Shown here piece by piece: positions 31,986 through 42,100 of a DNA stretch of 64,000 nt; within the stretch, counting starts at the first letter, position 1; the number at the start of each line of letters is the position of its first letter. The notes beneath the pieces are model-generated. The model saw only the letters and a program-made list of their open reading frames with translations, was not told where the DNA came from and ran no database searches. The stretch is from Gracilariopsis chorda (Eukaryota; Rhodophyta; Florideophyceae; Gracilariales; Gracilariaceae), in NCBI GenBank assembly GCA_003194525.1, contig NBIV01000296.1, positions 32,615 through 96,614 on the forward strand. The letters run 5' to 3'. Both the position numbers and the translations under genes were made by a program.

Positions 31986-34000
31986 CAAAGTGTTTGGAAG
32001 AACGTTGAATCAATCTCGCAGAACACGAAAGCGGTAATCTCCTTAAAAGAATTTTCAAAATTATTCTTGATGAGTCTAATCTAGAAGATTCCTTTACTAC
32101 TACAGATATATTTGAGCATACATCAGCACGCCTACCTACCCGACAGGAATCATCAAGATATGCCAAAGCTGGAGACGACACCCAGGGTGAGCCACAACGT
32201 GAGATTTCACCTCCAAAACGTGCTAATGAACAAAACCGTCAACGCCAGCCGCGATATCCCGGTAAAGTTAGCAATTCGCCACAAATGAACTTCGGAGAGA
32301 ACATACATAAACTTTTGCATTACTTTCGTCTTCTTTCAAACATGCCTCTTCGAAGCTTTCTGGAGCTCTTAGTGAATGCTGGGCTGAGTTTCTAAGCGAC
32401 TATAAGTACGCTGCCTTGGATTTCAACCTATCCCGCCATCAACAACTTCAGTACTTTCAACATCTTTTGCATGGAACTGCAAAATGATTTTACGTAACAG
32501 TTATTGATGGCAGAGTGCAAAGCTTTAGAGAAGCTTTAGCAATCATGTTAAGGTATTACTATTCAATTTCTTGTCAGAATTGCATTGCTGCCTACCTTTG
32601 AAGTTTACGAATTCAGAAATTCGTGTCAGAGAGTTCCCTGTTAAGTGATGCTTTAGAAAAACTGCATAAAAAATTCGAATCTTGCCCAGAAAGCTCCTAT
32701 GCCCTGCTGTAGAGCACTGGGCCTTGCCCTCATATAGAGGCCAGAGGCCTGGCCGTTATGGTGACACGCACTGCTAGTTTAGAGAGGATTGCCCTGCAGT
32801 TTTAGGTTATGGCAGCACTGCCGAGTTGCACTAAGCGCCCATTGGGCGTGTCGTGTCCACGTGTGGCTGACTCTTAGCGGACTGCTCCACGTGGGGGCAT
32901 GTACACTTGTACAATTTTTGTACTTTATTTACTAGAAGTAGACTGACCGTAGGACAACTGGTTTAGCGACCGGTCATAGTAGTACGCTGAGCTCCCGCTC
33001 CAGTGTCCCAGTAAAGCCTGCCGGACTCTTGGTGGCTTCAGAACCACAGTTCTGGTGATGCAACACATGTCCTCTCAGACTTACTCCCGTGTCGACGCCA
33101 ACAATACAGGCTATAGCATTCTCAGTTATTGTCGAGGTTCACCCTGTGTCCAACATTTGCCGGGTACTACCTTCTCAGTCGTTGTCGCTATTCGCATGCG
33201 AAAGATTAAGCACAACCGATAACTGATTTTCACTAAGTCAGGAAACTTATGCCACACGATTGCGAATTCTCCCAAAATAGTACACCTTTTCTGATGTCCG
33301 TTCATTGCGACATTATCTTGCTTGGTTGACCCACACGGGGCCAGAAATTTGCTTTGCTTTCAGTATGACTGCTCAAGTTGCAGAAAAGTCTTTCTCAAAC
33401 GAAGATATCAAGAACATCACCAAAGTTGTAAAACATATTCAGTAAAGTCAAAATGTAAATCTGAAATACATTAAACTGGATGTGAATTTATTTTACCTTT
33501 AGGTATATTCCGATTCATCATTCTTCACTAATGCAAACAACTCATCTCAGATCGGATGCATTATTCTTTTCGTGGACAAGTTTGAAAACTGCAATATTTG
33601 TCATTTCTCAAGTCACAAAAGCCGGCGTATTACCAGATGCGTTTTAGAAGGAGAACTATACAAATGTGCAGATGCATTTTATATAGTTTACGTCATGAAA
33701 ATGCCTTACAGTCCATACTTGGAAAGAATATTCCAACTACAATGCTCACTGCTTCAAAAATCTATTCGATATAATAACAAGAAACCTTTCGACATCTGAA
33801 AAGCGCTGATGATCTACACTTTAGCAGTTAGTGAAGATTCAAACCCTGAAATTTCTGAGGTTGGATATGTCACCTTTGACATTAATCACGATGAATCGTT
33901 CACGAAAGTTAAGAACTGTGATAATTTGAACCAAGTTCTAACTGCTTCCAAATGCATTTTAAATATTCATCAATTAGTTATATGTCATTATATGCGAAAA
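31986..34000 (+). mobile_element. Ty1/copia retrotransposon remnant
   Basis: A gag-like part at about 32100-32705 has basic, Gln/Arg-rich sequence and then LQYFQHLLHGTAK, FYVTV and AFREALAIML-type wording typical of capsid helices. It breaks off near 32705, where about 500 bp of unrelated, GC-richer sequence follows (32706-33205, starting TGTAGAGCACTGG, perhaps another LTR). From 33210 the end of reverse transcriptase and the RNase H domain are readable. Most of pol is missing, so the element is deleted internally. Confidence 0.65.
33210..34000 (+). pseudogene. Ty1/copia reverse transcriptase end and RNase H
   Basis: The translation with frame breaks reads LRHYLAWLTHTGPEICFAF (the trPDI region), YSDSSFFTNANNSSQIGCI (the first RNase H strand with its catalytic Asp), SSHKSRRITR followed by LEGELYKCADAF (the SxKSRRVTRSvlAgE helix), and a final section with ALMIYTLAVSED and EISEVGYV. 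This order is diagnostic of copia elements. The TDSK motif expected in the middle (about 33770) is degraded. Confidence 0.75.
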
Positions 34001-34044
34001 CTAAAATACAGAAAAATGGAATGTGAGCAATGTTCTTCGCTCAC

Positions 34045-34831
34045 TGTGTGCAATGTCCGGAAGCGGCAGTGCACCGAAAGACGTTCGGGATCTTTCCTCG
34101 TTAGTGGTGAGCCCAGTTGTGTAGAGCCCTCCCAGGAGTGGGACGACTATGTCGGGTTGTAAGGCCGAGGCCACCTGTCGCGACTTGCGCAGGGAGGCTG
34201 AGGCAAGAATTGGGTATCCGCAGGAGCGATGTATGGGGGTGGTCGTCCTATAGAGATTTGAGGTTTCCACGTTAGTGGCACGCGCGAACAAGAGCCGTAG
34301 GTAGCTGGAAAGCCACCCTGTAAAGGGGAAAGTATGGGGGAGCTGAGTCACGAGTGTCATGACGAAGACTAACGGCAGTGCCGGTAAATAAACCGTATAC
34401 AAGGCGAACACCAAGAAAGCTGGAATAACAATCCGAATACTCGGGTCCTTTGGATAGGCAAGGGGGTTAGACTTCCCGTATGCGACGGTGCTTCCCTCCA
34501 AAGAGGAGTAGAGAACATGCGAAGGCGGTAACGACTAGAGCCAATTCCCCAGGTTGGGGTCCATTGTTGGGGAAAGTTTACTAATGTGACGGCAGTGCGC
34601 CGTCGCACTAAGTACTAGCTTCCCAGAAATGGGTGTGAAAATAATAAATAAAATACTCCACATTTCGTGGCAACATCCACTACTGTGGCCAACCGCCAAT
34701 TGACCCAAAACCGTGTCCCACGTGTCCATATCCACCATTGTGGGGCGTAGTTCATATACACACTACACAACCGATAATATCGGGAAAGCATTCAAGTACC
34801 ACGAGTCCCTCCCGGAGGGCGTTGCACTTCA
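34045..34831 (-). repeat. LTR, family 1 subfamily B, inverse
   Basis: The minus-strand sequence runs from TGAAGTGCAACG to TTGCACACA, 787 bp, and matches the LTR at 7808-8603 over its length, including a shared open frame. It lies just after the copia remnant and has no internal element sequence next to it. No 5-bp target duplication is visible (CTCAC left, ATGCT right), so the ends may have been altered. Confidence 0.75.
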
Positions 34832-35785
34832 ATGCTGCTTGACCTAAATTGTTGTTTTAGAAAAGTGAGCTCATAATGTCTTTCAATCGCACTAAAGTAG
34901 TTCCGATGAGGGGTACAAACGAGCAAAAAACAATAAAGTTCCCATTTTCCTTTTTTCGTACAAAACCGGCTCAATACTGTAATATTTCATTATGCACACT
35001 ACTAAGAACAGTTGTGGATATTTTGTAACATAAGTAATATGAGTGGTACAAAATCTGTTATCCAAAAATGTTGTAAAGCACAGGCAATTTGAATGCTAAT
35101 TCCAAAATCAAATTTGGGTATGTTTAAATTTCGAGGAAAATCGAAGCCTTTTTAGCAGCTCTTATAACAAAAACGACTTATAATACAGCCAAAGAGAGTT
35201 ACGATACTGATTTCAAAACGCTTTGTAAACACTCTTGGCAACGGTTATTATTATAGCTACTTCATATATTTTTCTGTAGATATTAGTTTATTGAACAGTC
35301 AAAAATGAGCTCAGGGCTTATGTTTTGAGCTTTTGGAGACATGTTTTTTATAAATAGTGTACCAATCTCTGCTTCAAATTCCAGAACTGTTTAATGCCTC
35401 AACAGCCATTATTTTACGATTGATTCGGTACAAAAAGTTTTATAAAGACTTTTAAATTTAAATTTATATTAAAGAAAATTTTATATCTGAGCTCATATGA
35501 GGTCAATTGTCCAATAGACACTAGAAGTCTTGAAACCATTGAGAATTATCTGTTAAACGTGCAGCCGATTTGCGAAATGCTAGACACAGAAGTTTTAGAG
35601 ACTATACGCACAGCCAAATCTAGTAAATATCTCGTATACAGAGTGTACACGAATTTTACGTGACCGCCGTGGCCGAGAATTGTACCACGAATGCATACGA
35701 AATCTCGTCTGCGTTCTGGTTTCTACGAGACTCTTCTAGTACAGTATGTGCAACAGAGAGCGTGAGGACGACTTCCGTCGACTAC
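34832..35785. other. No gene recognised, AT-rich
   Basis: The stretch is strongly AT-rich with poly-A and poly-T runs and no frame of interest. It could hold the promoter of the next gene. Confidence 0.4.
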
Positions 35786-36676
35786 ATGTCCACGATGAAC
35801 GACTCTCATTCAGCCGCGGATATCGCACGAAGCAAGGAGCAAAACCTCTCTGACGATGTACAACCAACGTTTCCCAAGCCAAAAGAGAGAGCAACCAGCC
35901 GAAATGACTCTAACTTTTCTTCGCATACAAAGTTTAAACGCTTTCACTTTAAATAATATTTCGACTTGTTTCTTTTACGGGCTGTTCGGAAACAAGACCC
36001 TCACATCAGAAAATGGGGAGAACTGGAATCTGTTTACGAAAGAGTTCTCGAAACGTTCTTGAAGCGTGTACCATCTACTCTTTTCGTTTACATGAATCAC
36101 CCGTCAACTAAGACTCTGATAGATAGATTCAAACGTCTCGTTTCTTTGCAAAGAGCAGATATTACGAGCAAAATGGCATCTTCAGTAATAGCGGAAACAT
36201 ATGGAGAAAAAGAATTGCTGTTGGATGATTTAATACTAGATATGGGTGAAAAAGCAGAGGTGACAAGGTTATTGAAAGAAGAGCAGAACATGAAAAAGCA
36301 GCGGTTAATACGAGCGGGTGAGTCCATAACAGAGAGAGCGCTTAAGTGCTCAAGTATAACGGATCGTAGTGATAGTACCAGGAGTCAAGAGTCTACGGTT
36401 CCCTCCAAAAAACGAATGAGGAAGTCAAAACCATCAACTTACAATGATGCAATCAGTACTTTTCTTATGGAGCAAGCTAAGGAGCGGCAGCGGCTGGATG
36501 CAGATCGCTTGAAAACAGAGTGGGAGAAGTTTGAATTACAACAGAAAGAATCTTTACAGCATTTAGAACTTGATCAGCAGCGATTCGAGTTGGAAAAGCG
36601 CGAGCGTATGCAGGCAATGGAAGAACGAAACAAGGTTCTTAATATTATGGACATGTTGGGTCGGAAGTTACAGTAA
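35786..36676 (+). pseudogene. Myb/SANT-like coiled-coil protein, with an in-frame stop
   Basis: An in-frame ATG at about 35786 opens a short Ser-rich N-terminus that ends at TAA 35954-35956. The same frame then continues to 36676. The second part begins LFLLRAVRKQDPHIRKWGE, a trihelix/Myb-like DNA-binding fold, and finishes with about 80 residues of Glu/Arg/Gln-rich coiled coil (QAKERQRLDADRLKTEWEKF-type). Proteins of this layout often act beside PIF/Harbinger transposases or as small DNA-binding families. The single stop suggests recent loss, or an intron that removes it. A Harbinger transposase relic lies 4 kb away. Confidence 0.5.
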
Positions 36677-36980
36677 GTACAATCGGCCTAGAATATGCAC
36701 CCCTTGAGCCATTACACCCACATCCAACGACTCCAGTCAAAGCCACGTCTCTGCTCAGCTTTCTTCATGCTTCCTAGCTTGGCCAGTTCACTGCAAGTAA
36801 CGAATAGCTCACAGGTCTACGACAGAGAGGATTTCGAAGCATGACTATACCTAACTTCATATAACACTAATCGACAAGCAGCAATAGTTTGTATTTGCTT
36901 ATAAGGGATAACCTGATGAGCGTTATGCATCATGCATGGTGATGATCATGTGAAAGTTTCGAATCATGGTCGGTCACGAT
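36677..36980. other. No gene recognised
   Basis: A short spacer between the Myb-like gene and the 3' end of the LINE shows no feature. Confidence 0.35.
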
Positions 36981-37396
36981 CTAGTAAACCCCGTGGATCA
37001 TTTGCATTTTCCCACTGTTTAAGCCAAAGAAATAATAGGGTGCGTACCACTGGGACTTCCCTGTTTCGGTGTCTTGGATGAGGATTGTGAGCCTCTGAGT
37101 TTCTGCAGCCGTTCTCTGATTCCGTCTCAGCAAAGCAATGCCGAAGTAGTTAATATTACAGGCTCTCTTCTTCACCTTTCCCTTCCCGTGAAATAGACCT
37201 ACAGCTGTTCCATGTCGAACTGCGCCTTGCATTGCAGTTGCTTTCTATGCTTCATAGGAAACCAGGACCATGAATGCAGAACAAGCCCTTTGCTTGCGAT
37301 TCACTCACCCACTTGTGCTTCAAATATCAGACAGAGGTGATTGGGCAGCCTTCGCACTCGTATCCATAGCAATCAGCCGAACATCATAATCCTTAC

Positions 37397-38133
37397 TTAC
37401 CGATTTCCTTTGCACACTGCTCTGTCCAAGTCTGCGTTGTATGCGATCCATAGCAAAGGAGATAGTGTACCCCTTGTGGTAGGCCTTGTGGCGTGACACG
37501 ATCCGAGCTTTGTGCTGTGCTCTACCGGCACTACCACCTCCTTTCCATGATGAATGCCCGTATCCATCTCTATAGGAACGTTGAACATTGCATGTTTCCC
37601 AGTTTCACAATGAGGTCATGATGTAAGACACGGTCGTACGCAGCTTAGAAGTGGCAGAATATAGGCATGGTTTGTCTCCTCTTATTTTGTCCGTGTGTCA
37701 CTCCTTCATATAAGGCCTTCATCTGCTCCTCAGTTGACTTCTGCATACGAAATTCTGTTTGGCTGTGCGGCAAGAGTGGCTGTAGCCATTGCTTGAAAAC
37801 TTTATACACCATTCTCTCCGCAGTGCGGGTCATGACGGAAGTTAGGGATATCGGTCGGAACTTATGGTCTAGTACTGGATTGGGAATGGGTATCAACATT
37901 GGCACTCGCAATTTTGCAGGTACCTCAGAGTTCTTGAATGACCTATTAATAAGCTGGAGCAGCCTTAGCTTTCCAGGTTCCGGTAGATGTTGAAGTAACG
38001 CTAACTGGATGCCGTCAAAGCCCGGTGTTTTCTTCGGATTCATCTCCGCTAAAGCAACCTGAAAGTGAAGAAAACGATTCGTAAGAGGGATATCTGGGGA
38101 CTTGGTGATTTTCCCCGTTACACCGGCATTCAT
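37397..38133 (-). pseudogene. LINE reverse transcriptase remnant
   Basis: The first frame (38133-37645) has KTPGFDGIQLALLQHLP (the KaPGpDGi block 0), then RPISLTSVMTRTAERMV (RPISLlsv...K.lE) and a Q.EFR motif, all standard LINE reverse transcriptase landmarks. The second frame (37588-37397) has RGTLSPLLWIAYNADLD (the GtpQGgvLSPlLF block). The catalytic YADD could not be found downstream. Confidence 0.75.
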
Positions 38134-38149
38134 ACATGTTCATACATGA

Positions 38150-38916
38150 CTTTCCCTTTTGCCAGGTGGCACTGCCTATGAGTACGAGCTGGACCAGTAC
38201 ATTGGTGATACACGTGAGACACGGACGGTGGCAAGGCTTGCAGACAAAGCTAGATAGAGAACGGTGGTTATTATATATATTGATTTATTTATCTATTTAT
38301 GTATTTATTACACTAGGGAAGCTACACTACTTAGTGCATCGGCCTCGCAGCCGCTGCACCATTAAATCTTCCCCAACTAGGTTGTTTTACTCCAAGAAAT
38401 TGGATTTGAGCTCTTACGCGTTCGGCGGTACTCGACTTGGCTTAGGAGGAATATCCCGTTGCCTACGGAGTGCTCAACCCCTTTGCTCGCCAAGACACCG
38501 ATCTTGAAGATTGTTCCCATTGTTGTGTTTCGCCCGTGTATACGGTATATTTCTCGGCAGTGCCAGGCCTCCCACGAGCCACTCGTGTGACTCGTTGTCG
38601 TCCCTTTTCGTTATCCCACTTCCCTCTTTTTCCTTTCCATTTCCTTTTTCCTAATTAGGGTAGCTCCTGCTATCCTCGGCTCATACCGACGACTGTCCTG
38701 TGCATGCAACTGTGTGGAGTCACTTCTCCTTGACGGAGTAATACACTGTGTTACAGGCTCACTATTCATCCCCCTGCGCTAGTTGCGAAGGCTGAGCTCG
38801 GTTTACACCCGACTTTGTCGTTTCATCCCTGGAAGGGCTCTTCGCTGTGCCCACATCGTGAGAAGCCGATCCCGAACATCTTCGATGTATTTTCACATCA
38901 CTGGGCGTTGCACCAC
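38150..38916 (+). repeat. Family 1 LTR relative inserted in the LINE
   Basis: The order of shared wording (ACACGTGAGACACGG, a TTATTTA-rich block, GGGAAGCTA..ACTTAGTGC, ATTAAATCTTCCCCAAC, TAGGGTAGCTCCTGCTATC, GATCCCGAACATCTTCGATG) follows the family 1 LTRs. The right end TTGCACCACA at 38916 is identical to that of the LTR at 1009-1835. The left end is eroded and its exact start is uncertain. Confidence 0.65.
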
Positions 38917-39005
38917 AGCAAGTGCTGCGTCTTGAAGGTAATTGAACTCTCGTTCTGTCTCTGTCGATGATAGGAGTCAAGAAGTGCCCTGTACCGGTTT
39001 CTGAT

Positions 39006-40225
39006 TTACGTTCCAATGCCTCCGGATTTTCCTTTTCTTATCTCGTGCTTTAGAAACCATTTTGCCCGTCTCCTATCTGTCCACCCTTCTCCATCTGGGA
39101 GACAAAGTGATTGACTTGATTGTTTGCCTTGGTCCATGGCTTTGACGATCTTCCACAGCTTTGCATCTTCTGATGTTGGCGACAGATCGGAGATGAGTTC
39201 CCTCCACGCATTTCTTTTCAGCTTGTCTGTTACGTGGGCGGTATCATGTCGTATCCTATCCAGGTTGGACCTCGGTTCATCTGTGGGGTTCATTCTGTAT
39301 TCTCTCCAGGCTTCCTCTCTCTTTGTGACCGATTCTGGAGCTTCTTCTGACGGCCATGGGTTGGATCGGGCTCGGTTGCCTTTCAGGATAGTTTTGTGCG
39401 CTGCTTTGAGAACAGCGTTCGTGAAGGCCGTGTGTTCTGCATCGATAGTTTCAAACTCGTCTGGAATGTTTCTGAGCTGTCTTTCTACTTTCTCCTGGTA
39501 CGCTGGTGAATCCACAGACTTCAATGTCCACTTCCTTCTTCCGTTTCTCTGTCCTGACTATAGGCCGGTTTCCAATGTGTTGATGAAAATGTGATGATCT
39601 GAAAACGGAGTTTCCTGTGCATTTCATATTGCATATGGCAACCACTTGCTTGGTACTGCTGATATGTCTCTTCCGCTCTGGCTTCCAGTGGAGTGGTCAG
39701 TTCGCGTATCAATGTTATCTGTGCTCCTGATGTATCTGTCGGTTGACTCCAGGTAATTCTCTAGTTCTATGCCTATCGTTTGTAATCTATCGGGATACCA
39801 TGATCTGCATACGTTGCAGTCTCCTATTATCATATGGCTTTCTCCAATTTGATCTGCCCAGTAATTTGCGACTAGCTGCGGTGGGACATACACATTTGCG
39901 ATTCGAAGAAGACCTTTTGAAGTCCTTAATGCGACTGATACTGTTTCGATTCCTGATCCTAGATTTTTGGCTTCAATGAAGTCTGCGTGATAGTATTTTC
40001 GTTGGTATGTGATGACTCCGCCCCCTCTCCACGGGCGCGCGAGTACGTCGGAAGCCGTTTGCATTTTCCATTCCCAGCATACCCTTGGATTGTTGGGGTA
40101 TCGTCCTGCGGTTGAATATGCGTCTCTTGCAGGCAGAGAACATTTGCTTTGTATTGGTGAGCGGTGGCTGCAAGCTCGGCATGTTTTCCTGATCCTAGAA
40201 GACTTCCACAGTTAAGTTGAAGAAT
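39006..40225 (-). pseudogene. LINE apurinic-type endonuclease and linker
   Basis: The minus strand begins with an endonuclease N-terminus (Asn in LQLNCGS, Glu in LQETHIQ), passes a frameshift, and continues in 40064-39624 with a VYVPPQ strand and an IGDCN motif at the place of the metal-binding GDFN. The 39524-39006 frame is the helical linker before reverse transcriptase, rich in Arg/Glu and with the KLWKIVKAMDQG-type segment common in LINEs. The endonuclease nicks target DNA in active copies. Confidence 0.7.
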
Positions 40226-40479
40226 ACTTACCTTCGTCTGTGATTTTTGTAAACTCGTATTTTAAGTGGTCGTGAAGTTATTAACCTCCGTAGGAGACCC
40301 GATCGTGAACGCATTTTGCTTCTCTGTGACAGGGTCGTAGAGCAGTCAGGCAAAACACGTGAAGGCAAGTTGCATGTGCCCATATCAAAGCTTATATGAC
40401 TTCAGAAGAAGAAAACCAAATATTACATTTGTTGCCTTACTTTTCTCGAATTCTTTCTCTCGTCAGCACGCAAACGCTG

Positions 40480-41770
40480 TTACGAAGTTGAGTACACATC
40501 AAAAATTGGAGCATGACAATCAAAGCACTATCTTGCCTGCCCTCGTTTCTCAATACAAGTCTTGAAGTTCAGCAGCAACGCAGACGCGATTTACAAAAGT
40601 GCTACTGAAAATTGCCTCACACGTAGTAATCTAGAAAACGCATTCCTCGTCTCTATTTGTTTCAAATATGTGTAGTTCTACTGGACGGAAGCAAGAATGG
40701 TATTCATCGTACAGTTGTACTTCAGCTCATCTTCTGTTGTCTTTTCTCTGTCGAAGGCAGTTTGAAGCCATAGTCTTAAACCAAAAGCCGGATCTCTATA
40801 AACGTAGTACTGAATGCTTTCAATTACCAACGATGTTTCCATATTACTTTCAATATTACTTCTACGCATCACGGTCATGTAATGACTATGGCGAACTTCA
40901 GTTACATATAGGTAAAACATAAATCCATCAGTTGTAGATATAGTAAGGTACTTCAAGCCCTTTTTTGCGTATGGCCTAAAAAAGATATTTGATTGCTTTT
41001 TAATCCTCCAGAGTGGCAAATTTCTATTTTTGTGCAATCTATGAACCCAAAACATCTGGGCAAGCGATATCGACGTTTGACTCTGGCTTTAGAATAAATA
41101 TGAGCGCCAGATCGTAGAAGTTCTGATTGCAAGTTAGTTACGAGATGTTCCTTATATTCGGAAAAGTTCTCTATTGAGTCTCAGAATATTTCACTGATGT
41201 GACTTTACCCCATCTGAACATCGTTGTCATGTCAAAACAAGTACGTGTGCAGGACAAGCGTTTAAATAGTATTAAAGCATCTGTTAATGCATTGCATTGG
41301 TACCGGTTTTTGCTTTCATGGTGTAAATGCCATCCTTTCATTCTTTAAATGTGCCCTATACCGTTACGATGAAAGAAAGAATCGTGCAGGCATTGTTCTT
41401 CAGACAACGCGTTGATGTTGAAATTATAGTTACAAATTCTATGCAAGCAAAGCCTTATTGTTCGTACGTTTGACTTTGCCCGTTTGAAGCGGCGCCAAAG
41501 CGCTAGCAGTAAAGTAGGACTTTTTCCTTGCTGGTTGGCGAGAAAGACATGCCACACGGATTGTACACTAATTTGAGCAGCTCTAATCGAATAATCTGTT
41601 TGGCGAACCTTGAAAACCATGCGCGTTCCAAGATTGGCATGGACAATAAAGAAGCTCACAAGATTCTTTCCACGCTGTGTTCGTAAAGCAGTTTTTACAC
41701 TTCTCGTACGTAACTCGTGGTACACTTCGTGGAATATGTGGCTACGAGCAAAATGCACGAGAATTTGGTT
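40480..41770 (-). pseudogene. PIF/Harbinger transposase remnant
   Basis: The minus strand gives an N-terminal segment LSEEQCLHDSFFHRNGIGHI and then LCMLLRRLSYP (the ee.l.llL.rL.yP helices), FGFIDCTKIEIC (the first catalytic Asp in GfiDgT), LGHTQKRA, a TTDGFMFYLY strand, RHSHYMTVM (vG.rHD, with Asp lost), a YRDPAFGL motif (ygDpaY, second catalytic Asp) and LKYNCTM (the N..hs..R helix). It is broken by stops. The pogo transposon at 41778 sits just upstream in element direction. Confidence 0.75.
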
Positions 41771-42100
41771 TGTGATACAGAGTAAACTCGCGCTACTGTG
41801 ACCCCCCGATGCAGTGACCACTCCCAAAATAGTGACCACCGAAGTCTGCTCAAGCCGCCACATACGCGTACAGGGTGCTCAAGTGGACATTTGTTTTCTG
41901 AGAGTGACCACTCACATTAGAGTGACCACTCATGCTACAGTGACCGTTTTCGTGTGCTTCGATCGCTGTAAAAAAGCTTAAATTTGCATATTTTTAGAAT
42001 GGTTTTACCAGCAAGGGCCCCACGTGTCACGGGTGGTCAGCCTTCTGCACTGTAAACCCAAGTCCAACAGCTGAAAAGCAACATTGCACGACACCACCAC

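Larger units (their letters stand above)
36981..40230 (-). mobile_element. LINE (non-LTR retrotransposon), minus strand, split by an LTR
   Basis: Read right to left: endonuclease start near 40225 (LQLNCGSL, then CLQETHIQ with the catalytic Glu), endonuclease core (40064-39624, with IANVYVPP and IIGDCN), a linker region (39524-39006), reverse transcriptase blocks (38133-37645 and 37588-37397) and an eroded 3' part. Several frameshifts occur. An LTR-like insertion at about 38150-38916 separates linker and reverse transcriptase. The element is inactive. Confidence 0.8.

Noticed and set aside
32706-33205. Possible separate LTR between the gag and RNase H parts of the copia remnant
   Set aside because: It starts TGTAGAGCAC but no matching inverted end, target duplication or second copy was found, so it is described only inside the copia entry.
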